From NCBI GenBank assembly GCA_938743325.2, contig OW568901.1, positions 124,001 to 188,000 on the forward strand: DNA of 64,000 bases, given 5' to 3'. Below the pieces are notes generated by a model that saw only the letters and a program-made list of their open reading frames with translations, ran no database searches and was not told the origin of the DNA. Below, piece after piece: positions 18,800-29,000 of the stretch. Source of the DNA: Pycnococcus provasolii (lineage: Eukaryota; Chlorophyta; Pseudoscourfieldiophyceae; Pseudoscourfieldiales; Pycnococcaceae). Made by a program: the position numbers and the translations under genes. Position 1 is the stretch's first letter. The number at the start of each line of letters is the position of its first letter.

Positions 18800-19513
18800 A
18801 TGATGTCTCTCCCCAATCCTTCTCATCATTGTCGTGCTTCTCATTATGATGTGTCCTCTGGGTTAGGGTTAGGGCTTCAGCGTGCTTCTGCTCGTGCTCT
18901 TGTTACTCGTGCTGCTCGTGCTCATTGTGTGAGGTGTGCTCGTGTTTTGTGTTGTTCGTCCTCGTCATCGTCGGCGGATCGGTCATTACCGCGTCGTTCG
19001 ATGCTGACATCGGCGCCTCTTCTGATGTCATCTTTTGCTTTTTTTGGAGTTGTCCGTCGAGCTTCAGCAGAACCGTCCTTCCCTGCGGGTAAAGTTGAAG
19101 TGTCTACGGATGAACTGGTCTCAATCATACGTGCTGACCTCGTGGAGAGACAATATCTCGTGAACGGAAACGTTTCGTCGAACGTTTATCTCGACGACTG
19201 CTACTTCACGGATGCGAGAGACGACTTTGGACCCGGCTTGAAGAAGTGGCAACGAGGAACGTCTCTGTTGTTTGTCGCCAACAAGAGCTTCGCGGAACTC
19301 ACAGGCGACGTCGTCTTCGACCCGAAAACACGAACGATCGAAATCACAAAGTGGAGGCAGCAAGACTACTTCCGCCTGCCGGGAACGCCTCACAGCCCCG
19401 TGTTCACAGGAAGTGTCACGCTGACTTTGCACCCAACGTTCAACTTGATTGCGAGGCACGACGAAAAGTGGGACATGGACCCGGACACCATCACGAAGCA
19501 GATCACATTCTAA
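18800..19513 (+). CDS. Plastid-targeted NTF2-like (SnoaL/DUF2358-type) protein
   Basis: Start chosen at 18800 because MMSLPNPSHHCRASH begins a typical transit peptide; ATGs further upstream in the same frame lie in repeat-like DNA. The N-terminal ~90 residues are Ser/Arg/Ala-rich and then show a twin-arginine-like RRSMLTSAPLLMSSFAFFG stretch ending in ASA, which resembles a bipartite thylakoid-lumen signal. The mature part (about 130 residues) has ELVSIIRADLVERQYLVNG, VYLDDCYFTDARDDF, then beta strands ending in LHPTFNLIARHDEKW, matching the cone-shaped NTF2/SnoaL fold of plant and cyanobacterial chloroplast proteins of unknown role. The transit peptide contains SGLGLGLQ encoded by a GGGTTAGGGTTAGGG telomere-like run. 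Function unknown. Confidence 0.7.
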   Translation: MMSLPNPSHHCRASHYDVSSGLGLGLQRASARALVTRAARAHCVRCARVLCCSSSSSSADRSLPRRSMLTSAPLLMSSFAFFGVVRRASAEPSFPAGKVEVSTDELVSIIRADLVERQYLVNGNVSSNVYLDDCYFTDARDDFGPGLKKWQRGTSLLFVANKSFAELTGDVVFDPKTRTIEITKWRQQDYFRLPGTPHSPVFTGSVTLTLHPTFNLIARHDEKWDMDPDTITKQITF

Positions 19514-19568
19514 AACAAAAGGTTGTAGACAAAGAACAAAAAGAACAGAACAAAAGTGACACTCAACG

Positions 19569-21341
19569 TCACTTCTCAAAGAACTCGTTGTGCAGCACGC
19601 GCGCCGCCTCTGTCGCCTGCTCCTCAACCACCACGAAGGAAATGTTGCTCGCCGACGCACCCTGGCTGCTCATGATGATGCGAATGCCCTCGTCGCTCAA
19701 AACTCGCCCAACGCGTGCAAGAAGCTCGGACGATCGGCCAGCATTGCACACCAGACTAATAATCGCGCGATCCTTCGACACGTCGACGCGGCGAAACCCT
19801 TCGTCGATCAAAGCTAGGCGAAGATTCTCCAGCTCCTCGTCGAATAGGTCGCGACTCCAAATACCCGCCGGGTCGAGCGTGACGGAAAGCGCGCACTCTG
19901 ATGTCGCGACCATGTCGACGGAGATCTCCTGTTGCTTGAAGATGTCAAACGCCTTGGAAAGAAAGCCGTACGAACCAACCATACGCGTGCTGAGGATGTC
20001 AAGCACGGTGACGCCTCGCTTCACGACGATTGACGTCAGCAGTGTGTCCGTGAGGTCACGCGTATTTGTGATTAGCGTGCCTTCCGCATCCCGATTGTAG
20101 CTGTTCTTCACACGCACGTTCATCGGCCTGCAGCCCTTCTCGCCTCTCGCACACTTATCTGCCATGTCAAGCGCCGGACGCATGGACGCCGGGTGGAGGA
20201 CGGTAGCTCCGTAGAAGGACAGCTCTGTCGCCTCGTCGTACGTGAGCATCGAGACGGGGCACGCGAGCGACGCGTCGTCGAGAATGCGCGGGTCGCAGCT
20301 GAGAATGCCGTCGACGTCCTTCCACACTTGCACCTCCGGCAGCCGCAGCGCGGCGCCGATGAGCGTTGCCGACAGATCGCTGCCTCCTCGCCCGAGCGTG
20401 GTGATTGCGCCCGTCGTTTGTCCCTTGCCAAGGAATCCGGTGATGATGGGAACTTGCTTTCGTCCTCCGCGCCGTGCGAGTGCGTTGCCGAGAGCCTCGT
20501 ACGTCTCCTCGTACATCACGACGGCGTTTCCAAACTCGTCATTTGTTGCGACGCCGATGCGGAAGGCGTCGAGCGCGACGGCGGGTACGCCCCTCGCCTC
20601 GAGAGCACCCGCGACGATTCGGCTCGACATGCGTTCTCCGTAGCTGACGAGCGAGTCGCGCGCTCGCACGCTGCACTCCCCTAAGAGAGCGACGCCGACG
20701 AGCAGTCCCACGAGGTCACGAAGCAGTGAGTCAACATCTTTCGCGACGTCGTCGTCGAGTCCGAGCTTGTGGCACGTCTCCTCGTGCAATTTCCTGATGG
20801 TTGCGACGGGCTCAAGTTCTTCGATGTCGTCCGTGGTGACGCTTCCTCGTGCTTTATTTTTGCACATCGCCTCCGCGAGTTCGCCCGCCGCCAGCAGGTT
20901 GTTGGTCGTCTTTCCCATGGCTGAGACGACGACGGCGGGTGCGTTCTCTTTGAATGCGCATATGATATCTGTGACTTCCACGACGCGTTCAAAGTTCGCG
21001 ACGGACGATCCTCCGAACTTGTACACGACTGAGATTTCGTCCAAAGAGGCACCTGGCAGTTCCAAAGCCGGCAAAGACAAAGGCGCAGATTCTGATTCTG
21101 AAGACTGACTTGATGAAGGTACTGACGAAGCACGCACACAAGATCGCCAACGACGCGATGATGACGACGACGATAACGACAATGACGACGAAGGGAAACA
21201 CAAACTTGAGACGTCGCCGAGATGCACACGCGGAGATGCTAAGAGACTCCTAGAGCCAAGTTGACGAGCATAATGAACATGACGACGACCAGATGTCCAT
21301 ACACGTGGTGTATTGCGCGTTGACATGCCATGAAGAGCCAT
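19569..21341 (-). CDS. Aspartate kinase, monofunctional, chloroplast-targeted
   Basis: A 590-residue aspartokinase (EC 2.7.2.4) that phosphorylates aspartate in the first step of lysine, threonine and methionine synthesis, in plants in the plastid. After a Ser/Arg-rich transit-like N-terminus (about 1-100), YKFGGSSVANFERV (107-120) is the ATP/aspartate-binding signature. GRGGSDLSAT and WKDVDGILSCDPR are the other kinase-core motifs. Two C-terminal ACT domains (about 430-585) suggest feedback control by lysine or another end product. No homoserine dehydrogenase domain follows, so it is the monofunctional type. The gene starts at an ATG (21341). Its stop is about 55 bp from that of the NTF2-like gene, with which it converges. 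Confidence 0.95.
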   Translation of the reverse strand: MALHGMSTRNTPRVWTSGRRHVHYARQLGSRSLLASPRVHLGDVSSLCFPSSSLSLSSSSSSRRWRSCVRASSVPSSSQSSESESAPLSLPALELPGASLDEISVVYKFGGSSVANFERVVEVTDIICAFKENAPAVVVSAMGKTTNNLLAAGELAEAMCKNKARGSVTTDDIEELEPVATIRKLHEETCHKLGLDDDVAKDVDSLLRDLVGLLVGVALLGECSVRARDSLVSYGERMSSRIVAGALEARGVPAVALDAFRIGVATNDEFGNAVVMYEETYEALGNALARRGGRKQVPIITGFLGKGQTTGAITTLGRGGSDLSATLIGAALRLPEVQVWKDVDGILSCDPRILDDASLACPVSMLTYDEATELSFYGATVLHPASMRPALDMADKCARGEKGCRPMNVRVKNSYNRDAEGTLITNTRDLTDTLLTSIVVKRGVTVLDILSTRMVGSYGFLSKAFDIFKQQEISVDMVATSECALSVTLDPAGIWSRDLFDEELENLRLALIDEGFRRVDVSKDRAIISLVCNAGRSSELLARVGRVLSDEGIRIIMSSQGASASNISFVVVEEQATEAARVLHNEFFEK

Positions 21342-22021
21342 GGCGAAGACTTCTGCTGAGTGTGTGTACCCCCACGGCCGGCGGGACTTGACTTGCCCCG
21401 TCGAACGAGCCGAGAACCCGAAGCAATTCAGGTTAGGGTTTAGAGTTCAGGTTAGGGTTGTCCATTCACACGTTTCACATTCAACAATAGCTTACTTAGC
21501 ACAAGAAGCGTATAATGTCAAGGCTGGCAACACTCGCAACCCAACGTCACAACCCTCTGGTGACACAACAGAACGCGATCGCTATTGCGCCAACGCCTGA
21601 ACATGTTGGACAAGTTGTTAAGCCGTTGACGACAAGACGTTCATTCGTTCAAGGAGACCTGTTATATGTATAAGTGTATAACTCTCCACGAGTATTTTTA
21701 CTCTTCTTTCGCCTTACAGCTTGCGCGTCCGTCGGTTCCGGTGAGGCGGAGCGATCCGTGCGTACACCCCCCATGGTAGGTTGCGCTCCGCTACCTCGCA
21801 TATTGCTGAAATCCCTTCGTTGCCGAATCGATTGTGCCAAAGGCCGAGTTCAGTCAAACGCGCAAATGCGCCTCTTCTTTCTACCGCGTGCGCCGCCTCG
21901 TCACGAGGCCGAGCCGCGCGCGGCCACCGCGCCGTGGGCGACTTGCCGACTACTACATTCAATGCTCTGCTTATGGTGATAGTCTGATAGAGAACACAAC
22001 AGAAACAACAAACCACAACAC
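21342..22021. other. Intergenic DNA 5' of the retroelement
   Basis: Holds the 5' region of aspartate kinase, a telomere-like TTAGGG pair near 21431-21460, and a short LRR relic listed separately. The last bases before the LTR are CA-rich (ACAACAGAAACAACAAACCACAACAC). No complete gene is seen. Confidence 0.5.
21768..21869 (-). pseudogene. Leucine-rich repeat gene relic
   Basis: A minus-strand stretch reads FARLTELGLWHNRFGNEG followed by ISAICEVAERN, one and a half repeats of an RNI-type LRR. There is no start or further repeat in frame and the flanking residues are low complexity. It is probably a leftover of an LRR gene of the same broad class as the one at 16614-18293, though the repeat sequence differs. 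Confidence 0.45.
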
Positions 22022-22682
22022 TGTCGCGCGGCATGGCGGTGTGGTGGCGCAGTGGTGCGGTGGTGAGTGGTGTGTGTGTGGAATAAGTGCCTCCAACCTT
22101 CTAGAGTTGGTGAGGGTTTGGGCCCCCTCAAGATAAATATGGGTGAGTGTGGATGATTCGGGGATACGTTATCAGGATGACGTATCAGCAAGAAAATCCA
22201 CATTAATGTGGATTTTCTTGGTCCCCGTGAAGTGCGGACAAAAATGACATTAATGTCATTTTTGTCCGCTGTTCATGGGGACTTGCAAGGTCACGTGATG
22301 TGGACAGGTGAGGTGCCCCGAGTGGAGGTTGCCCGTTGCAAGGCGGCCCCGTGTGGAGGTTGCCTATTGCAAGGTGGCCCCACGGTTGTGTGTGGTGGGC
22401 TGTGGTTGTATGGGTTTCCCTGCTGCCATTGTCAACGCGTTTTTGTGTACGCACGAGTGGCGTACGCTTGTTGACCGGTGAAGAGAGAGAGAGAGAGAGA
22501 GAGTTTTAAGTGTAACTTGGCTCCGGCCTTGTGGAGTTAGGGTGGTAAAACAACTAGGGTTGTCCGTTGTCGCCTGGTCGAGCCTCGTGGGCTCGCCTGG
22601 GGTGGCGGTGGTGGTGGCGTTGGTGTGGAGGGAGATTGTGTGTGTGTGTGAGATTGCGTTGGTGTGACGTGAGTTAGTTACA
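22022..22682 (+). repeat. 5' LTR
   Basis: 661 bp, TG...CA, apparently identical to 32482-33142. It contains two perfect palindromes, a TCACGTGA site near 22291, an (AG)n run at 22483-22502 and a (TG)n run near 22638-22650. Confidence 0.93.
22189..22269. repeat. Two adjacent perfect palindromes in the LTR
   Basis: 22189-22220 is a perfect 32-bp palindrome centred on ATTAAT (half site CAAGAAAATCCACATT). 22234-22269 is a perfect 36-bp palindrome with the same ATTAAT centre (half site GCGGACAAAAATGACATT). Flanking GTCCCCGTGAA and TTCATGGGGAC extend the second stem. The same pair occurs in the 3' LTR at 32649-32680 and 32694-32729. Confidence 0.95.
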
Positions 22683-22703
22683 TTACATTTACACAAAAAC
22701 GTG

Positions 22704-22855
22704 GACAACGACCGCAGCAGCAGCAGGAGAGGAGGAGGATCCCAAAGGGACCGGACCACGACCGCAGCAGCAGCAGCAGGAGAGGAATCCCAAAGGGACA
22801 ACGATCGCAGCAGCAGCAGCAGCAGCAGGAGAGGAATCCCAAAGGGACAACGATC

Positions 22856-22886
<31 letters not shown>

Positions 22887-23007
22887 GAGGATCCCAAAGG
22901 GACCACGATCGCAGCAGCAGCAGCAGCAGCAGCAGGAGAGGAATCCCAAAGGGACAACGATCGCAGCAGCAGCAGCACAGGAGGAGGATCCCAAAGGGAC
23001 AACGATC

Positions 23008-23038
<31 letters not shown>

Positions 23039-23062
23039 GAGGATCCCAAAGGGACCACGATC

Positions 23063-23094
<32 letters not shown>

Positions 23095-23117
23095 GGAATC
23101 CCAAAGGGACCACGATC

Positions 23118-23152
<35 letters not shown>

Positions 23153-23165
23153 GGAATCCCAATAA
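22704..23165 (+). repeat. CAG-rich minisatellite in the retroelement leader
   Basis: About nine units of 46-60 bp, each a CGATCG or CGACCG start, a CAG run of 3 to 10 triplets, then GGAGAGGAATCCCAAAGGGAC or GGAGGAGGATCCCAAAGGGAC. Unit length varies almost only through the CAG count. It stays open in several frames but has no ATG start, so it is read as non-coding leader. Confidence 0.85.
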
Positions 23166-23491
23166 GACCTACAGGGAAGGGGTCCCGACAACTGAGTAAG
23201 GTTCTGACCAGGGTTTCTGACTAGGGTTGCTACTAGGGTTACCGTTAGGGTCTCTGATTAGGGTTTCTGTTAGGGTTACGAACGCAACCCTAACCCTAAA
23301 CCTGACAGGGAGCGGGCCGAGTTGGTTTCCAAAAAGGAACTGACAGGTGGCCCCGGGATCCTCAGATCCACGTGTGAGATCACCAGTTGGGGAGGCAGAA
23401 AGTAGGTTCCCCACGGCCTAAGGCTGCGGCTTACGCATAGTAGGTCAGCGCCAGGCGAGGATCACGGCCCACACTCGGAGGATCCCAGTGC
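23166..23491 (+). other. Leader between minisatellite and ORF1, telomere-like
   Basis: Contains at least seven TAGGGTT or AACCCTA units at 23212-23310 in both orientations, then unique sequence up to the ORF1 ATG. No gene is seen. These degenerate telomere-like units lie inside the element between LTR and gag. Confidence 0.6.
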
Positions 23492-26002
23492 ATGCTCACG
23501 AGATCACAACGTCGTCAAAGACAGATCTCCAACGAGCAAGAGGGACGCGACGTCACTGACGAGGCACCAAGCGTAGACGGCGAGGGTACCGAAGAGCCGA
23601 CAGCGATGAGCGACGGTGGAGATGCAAACGCGAGCGGTAGCAGGTCGTCGCACCTGAGTCCGCTCACGGGATCCGAGACATCGGAGGAGGCGGCGAGGTG
23701 GTTGGCCAACTTCCAACAGTTGTATCAACCGAAGTTGCATAACGCCAATTACCAAACGGTGTTGACGTTCTTGGTGGCGAACACGGCTCAAGGCACGCCG
23801 GCGTGGACACTACTGCAGGACACGCAGCACGACGCCGATTGGCTCAAGAAAGCGCTTGCCGCCAGCAAGGATGCCGAGACGGGAAGCGAGAGACAGGCAG
23901 TGGCGAAAGCGGCGGCGGAGCTGTTCACTAAATGGGACGGCGCCGTACGTAAAGAATTTGTTACTAAGCGTAACAAGTTAGAGAGTTCCCAACTTCACAC
24001 GATTAAGGTGAGTGGGAAGAAGGACCGCCCTGAACACATGGCCAAGTTGATGGAGCAGGAGGTCGAACGCGTCGCGCCGGAGTACAACATGGAGCAACTC
24101 CAGCGTGTCGTGGTAGACGCGTACACTAAGCATTCAGAGCTTCACCAGTACCTCCGGGAGTGGGTGAAGAGCTCCGAAGGGATGGAGGCCGTCTCGACAC
24201 ACGACGAGGCGCATTCAGACATGTCCGACGTAACACTCCAACCAGAGGAGGTGCAGGACTTGCTCACAGAGAATGCGCGGCGAGTTAAGGCGGAAGGTGA
24301 ACACCCTGAGCTGTTTGCCATGGCGACACGTACGCGCCGGCTCACAACGCGACAGGGCATAGCCATTGGGTTAATAAGGGCCATCTCCAAGCAGGCCCAG
24401 ATCAAGTGGAACAGGCTCAACCGAAGTGAAGCTGCCGTAGGTGGCGCTCGTCGCGAGGAGGTGAACATCACGCCATACCAATTGGTGAAACAACTCCAGT
24501 CGCTCGTGAAACCAAAGTTTGGCGACACGGCGTGGGAAAACGCAACGTGCGAACTACATCCAGAGGGCAAGCACACCAATGGTAATTGTTCCGTCCACAA
24601 GCAAGTGCACGCCATGTCACAGACTACGCGGCGGAACAGGGTAGCGGCGGTGGCAGAAATTGACACGGCAGCGGTGGCCGCGCCAGTCGGAGGTGGGAGG
24701 TGGAACCCGAACGCAGCCACGGGGCGCGTAGGGGGAGGTGCTCAGCCCACAGGTCAAGTGCCAAGACCAGGTGATTGGGAATGTGGAGTCATAGGGTGCC
24801 GAGCCAAAGGCAACCGAGCGAATTTCGCGTCAAAGACTCAATGTTACATGTGTAACACTCCCAAGGACAAAGCTATGTCAGGAGGGCTCATGCTCGACAC
24901 TGAGGGCAAGGTTGTCCCGGTCGGAAGCAAGCCTGGCATTGCCGCCACGGCGTCTGCGGAAGAGGGACGCAAGCAACGTATCGATGCGGCGGTGGCAGCC
25001 GCATTGGCTGAGAGGGACGAAGAAGCGGCGGTGGCGGCAGCCGTTGCCGCGGCGTTAGCTGACGCCGACTTGCAAGGTCACCAGGGTGGCACGCAAGGTA
25101 GGAAGACGGCTAGCGTGTGCGTGTCAGGTGGGCACGACGAGCCTATGATCAGCACGGCGGCCGCAGCGGACTCCCGAGTCAACGCGCAGCCGTTACCTGA
25201 ATCATTCCTCACGCGAGGAGAGAAGCCAGCGCAGAGCCAACCAATAGTGAAGGAATTGGCAGCGGTGCGTGCGCATGGCGTACGTGCAGTGGTGAGCTTA
25301 CAACTCCACAGCGAGGTGGTGGGCGTAGATGAGGCGTCAGTGGGTGCACTCGCAACGAAAGAGTTACCCACAGAGACACCGGAGGCGCCGGAGGCGAATG
25401 CCAAGGTAATGGCGGCTGCAGAATTGGTGCGCCAAATTGTCAAGGGCGAAATTAAGGTGCCTCCACACCGTCTCCCTGAGGGCACGGTTGAGTTCCGCCT
25501 AGGGAAGGCGGCGGTACGGGCGCGACGTCCGCTGTCCGATACCGGGTGTAACGTGTGGGTTATTACCGCAAGTTTGTGGAAGAAACTTGAAGGCGCACTT
25601 CCACGGGGTGTACCCACTCTGTCCCACGATCTCACCACAGCGATGGGAGAGGGGAAGGGCGAAGAAGTACCACTCGAGGCGGGCATGACGTGTGCAGTGG
25701 CGCCCGGGACGGAGAACGAAACCTGGATGCCATGTTCAGTGGTGGTGGCGGAGGACAATGCGGTATTTGATTGCCTCATACCCACGTTGTTCCACTACGC
25801 CTATAATGCGTACGTGGTACCTGCGAAAGGGGTCATGTATTGGAACCCTGACGGTTTGGGCACGACGAGGGTGGCGACGTTGCCGGTGCGAATCAGCAGC
25901 CACGCAACTTGCACGGCAGTCGACGAGCCGGAACACAACTCACAGGATGGCTCGGGAAACGAGGAGCTCGCGCGCCTACTGGTGGATGCGCTGCGAGCGT
26001 AA
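23492..26002 (+). CDS. Retroelement ORF1: Gag with RanBP2-like zinc finger and aspartic protease
   Basis: An 836-residue ORF starting at an ATG. The N-terminal ~330 residues form a Gag-like helical region (ETSEEAARWLANFQQLY onward). Around residue 355-375 is a Cys/His cluster (CELHPEGKHTNGNCSVH) resembling a derived zinc knuckle. At about 427-462, DWECGVIGCRAKGNRANF then CYMCNTPKD is a RanBP2-type finger (W-C-C-N-C-C pattern). An alanine-rich linker follows, and at about 683 LSDTGCNVWV is the aspartic protease DTG motif. The end overlaps ORF2 by about 90 bp in the minus-one frame, fitting the programmed frameshift that many Ty3-type elements use. Confidence 0.88.
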   Translation: MLTRSQRRQRQISNEQEGRDVTDEAPSVDGEGTEEPTAMSDGGDANASGSRSSHLSPLTGSETSEEAARWLANFQQLYQPKLHNANYQTVLTFLVANTAQGTPAWTLLQDTQHDADWLKKALAASKDAETGSERQAVAKAAAELFTKWDGAVRKEFVTKRNKLESSQLHTIKVSGKKDRPEHMAKLMEQEVERVAPEYNMEQLQRVVVDAYTKHSELHQYLREWVKSSEGMEAVSTHDEAHSDMSDVTLQPEEVQDLLTENARRVKAEGEHPELFAMATRTRRLTTRQGIAIGLIRAISKQAQIKWNRLNRSEAAVGGARREEVNITPYQLVKQLQSLVKPKFGDTAWENATCELHPEGKHTNGNCSVHKQVHAMSQTTRRNRVAAVAEIDTAAVAAPVGGGRWNPNAATGRVGGGAQPTGQVPRPGDWECGVIGCRAKGNRANFASKTQCYMCNTPKDKAMSGGLMLDTEGKVVPVGSKPGIAATASAEEGRKQRIDAAVAAALAERDEEAAVAAAVAAALADADLQGHQGGTQGRKTASVCVSGGHDEPMISTAAAADSRVNAQPLPESFLTRGEKPAQSQPIVKELAAVRAHGVRAVVSLQLHSEVVGVDEASVGALATKELPTETPEAPEANAKVMAAAELVRQIVKGEIKVPPHRLPEGTVEFRLGKAAVRARRPLSDTGCNVWVITASLWKKLEGALPRGVPTLSHDLTTAMGEGKGEEVPLEAGMTCAVAPGTENETWMPCSVVVAEDNAVFDCLIPTLFHYAYNAYVVPAKGVMYWNPDGLGTTRVATLPVRISSHATCTAVDEPEHNSQDGSGNEELARLLVDALRA

Positions 26003-29000
26003 AGACCTCGCCATCGGCTGAGGGAAGTAGGGAAGGGGGGAAAACACGAAGGGTTTATGGTTTGAAGAGATGGATAATGTGGCTCGGAGTGCTGTGGGTA
26101 CTGGCGGTGGCAATGTCCACACCCAGCACGGGCACGTCCGCAAGTAACGTCAACGAAGACGCGACCACGTGGGCCGAGAGTACAGGTGGAGGCACGTTCG
26201 AAGACGAGGCGAGAAGGAATGGCTGGACGCATCCACCGCGGCGCATCAAGTGGAACAAGTCCCAAGCCAGGAGGATGAAGAAAATGGTGGATACCAAGCA
26301 CCCGGCACGGCGAGGGTGGATGGCGGGCGCGGTGCTAACCGTACTGCTCGCGTGGCTCGTGTTGTTTGAAGTCAAGATGTGGCTGGCAACCGTGGTAGCG
26401 CTGACGCTAGTTGGAGGAGCTCACGTCAAGCGCCAAGTGTGGGCAGTTTGCACGGTGACGAGCGAGACAAAAGTCGCGCCAAGGCGCCCAGCACGGCTCA
26501 TAGACGCAATGACGCCATACGGTGACGTCGGGCTGGAAGAGAGCGTGGAGACACGAGACGGATGGATGGTTGCGTCACGATTGACTGAGGAGCAAAAGGT
26601 GGAATTGTTGGAACTGTTGAACAGGAATAAAGGAGCGTTTGCGTGGAGCAATGACGACATTCCGGGATACAGTGGGGTTGACGGACCGTTCAAGATAGAT
26701 GTAACGGACAAGTCAGTTGAAACCCGCCAACGCCAGAGGAGGTTGAACAAGGCGGAACAAGAGAAGGTGGATGAATGGTACCAAGCGTTTCAGGACGCGG
26801 GGTACATTCGGGAATATAAGTTGGGAGAGCACCAGTACGGGCTCCACGCAATGAACACCACGGTCGCAGCTAAGAAAGATGCGAAGACCGGAGAGTGGAC
26901 GGATTGTAGGGTGTGTGCGGACTCGAGGAGTGTGAACGCCATTACCATACGGGACAGGCGGGGTATGCACCGTGCCGATGACCAGATCGCGCGCCTTTCA
27001 GCGGCGAAGTACATCACCGCGGTGGACCTGCGGAAGGGTTTCAACCAGGTTCCCATGGACCCCGGTAGCATACACCTTACCCAGTTTTGGTGGAAGGGCA
27101 AAATCTATGTATGGGAGCGGATGACGTTCGGTTACGTCAACGCGGCTGCCAAGTTCCAAACGGTAATGGACCGAGAACTGGCGGTGGCGGGATTGGACAA
27201 CGAAACCACCTGCTACATAGATGACCTGTGTGTACACCACGATGAGTGGAGTGACCATTTGAAGGCACTTGAGCGTATGTTCGCCATGTGTAACACCACA
27301 GGTTTGAGGTTACACCCAGACAAGAGTAAGTTCGGGTTGGCAACTGTGGAGTTCCTAGGACACAAGGTGGGTGGGAACGGCGTTACACCAGATGAGGCCA
27401 AGGTCAAGGCGATTATAGGTATGGGGAGGCCAGAGAGTGCCAGTGACTTAAGGTCACAGCTCGGCCTAATCTCCTACTACCGGTCTTTCATCCCTAATGC
27501 GTCAGCAATGATTGAAGGAATGAGACCATTGCTCAAGAAAGGTGCAGTATGGGTGAAGGGTGCGTGGACCGACGAACACCAAGCCCAGTTGGACGAGTTG
27601 AAAGAGAAGTTGGCAACGCCCGGCGTAGGGTTGTTCCACTTCGACGATGAGCTGGAAACGCACGTCTATACCGACTTTAGTTCGTACGGCATAGCTGCCG
27701 TGCTAGCTCAAGTGGGACCAGACGGGAAGGAGAGGCTGTGCGCGTGTATCTCGCGTAGCCTAAACGTACATGAAGCTAAGTATCCATCGTATTATGGCGA
27801 ATTGCTCGCTGTGACGTGGGCGTTACGTACGTTTCACCCCTACATCTGGGGAAGGCATATCAAGTTGATCACGGACCACCAACCTTTAGTTTGGTTGATG
27901 GACTCCTCTCAGAAGAAAAATGCACACCACACGAGGTGGGCATTAATGGTGGAACAATATGACTTGGTGGTCATTCACAGGGCTGGAGCGTCGCATGCTA
28001 ATGCCGACGTGCCCTCGCGATTCCCCTTGGCAACGGAGGAAGATAACTCTGGAGCAAGGTTGGATGACGGGGAGGAACGCAACCTGGGCGGACAAGTGAG
28101 GCTTGCGACGCCTGAAGAGTATGCCGAGTGGTACACAGCAGTTGCTCGTAACCCAGGTAACAAGGCAACTCAAAGTGACCTCAATCTTGACGGAGTCCCC
28201 GTCACAATTCCCAATCCCAGTCCGGACATGGCGAGTACGGTAGGGAACGGAAAGGGTGAAGAGGTGGGGCGCGCAGTGGCAGGCGCGTTAATTAAGGGCG
28301 AACCTTATGGTGCAGTAGCACCGCTCAGGGTCACCATGCGCGCGAGCGTGTGCGTGAGCCCCGCTGACAAGGTTAGCCACGAAGTGTGTGCTATGGTCAA
28401 TGACGCCGTAGAAGATGAGACGGTGGAAACGCCGCTGACGGAGTGGAGGCGCCGGCTGAAACATGTCGTGCGAGGCGAATTGTTGCCGTCAACGGATCAT
28501 GTTGGCAACGCAATATGGAGTTCTCCTGTAGTGGTGGTTGAAGGACCGGGCGTGTGCGGACGAGGCGTTCACGCCGCGTGGCAGTCAGGACTACAAGTGA
28601 ACATGTGCGTTTCTGTGGAGACGTACCAGCTGAGAGAGCAGATGCGTGACGAGTACGTGCGCGCAAGGCTTCCACCTGGATGGGTGGCGCAACGCACTGA
28701 TTCGGGCGTCGAGCAACTGTGGTGCCAAGCGTGGCAAGACAATAACGCCAACGTCACGGAACTCGTTGAGCGCACACGGGCGGTGGCCTGTGGCGCCGAA
28801 GTGGTGGTGGCTGGTTTGATGGCGGACGAGGCGGAGCTCGACGCAGACACTCGGTGGTGGAAGCGAATAGCGAGCGCCAACGCCGCAGTGGTAATCGAGA
28901 CGCATGCCCGACATGCGAGAGGGAATTGGTGGGATGGTTGGATTGAGAGCTGTAACCGGCGCCCTGTAATCACCAACGTTGAACGCATGGACCTCCTTGC

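Noticed and set aside
22708-23160. CRISPR array
   Set aside because: The repeats vary in length through CAG slippage, have no unique spacers and lie in a eukaryotic retroelement.
22701-23165. Glutamine/serine repeat protein in the CAG array
   Set aside because: No ATG, open in several frames on both strands, and the unit length changes by CAG slippage; read as leader DNA.
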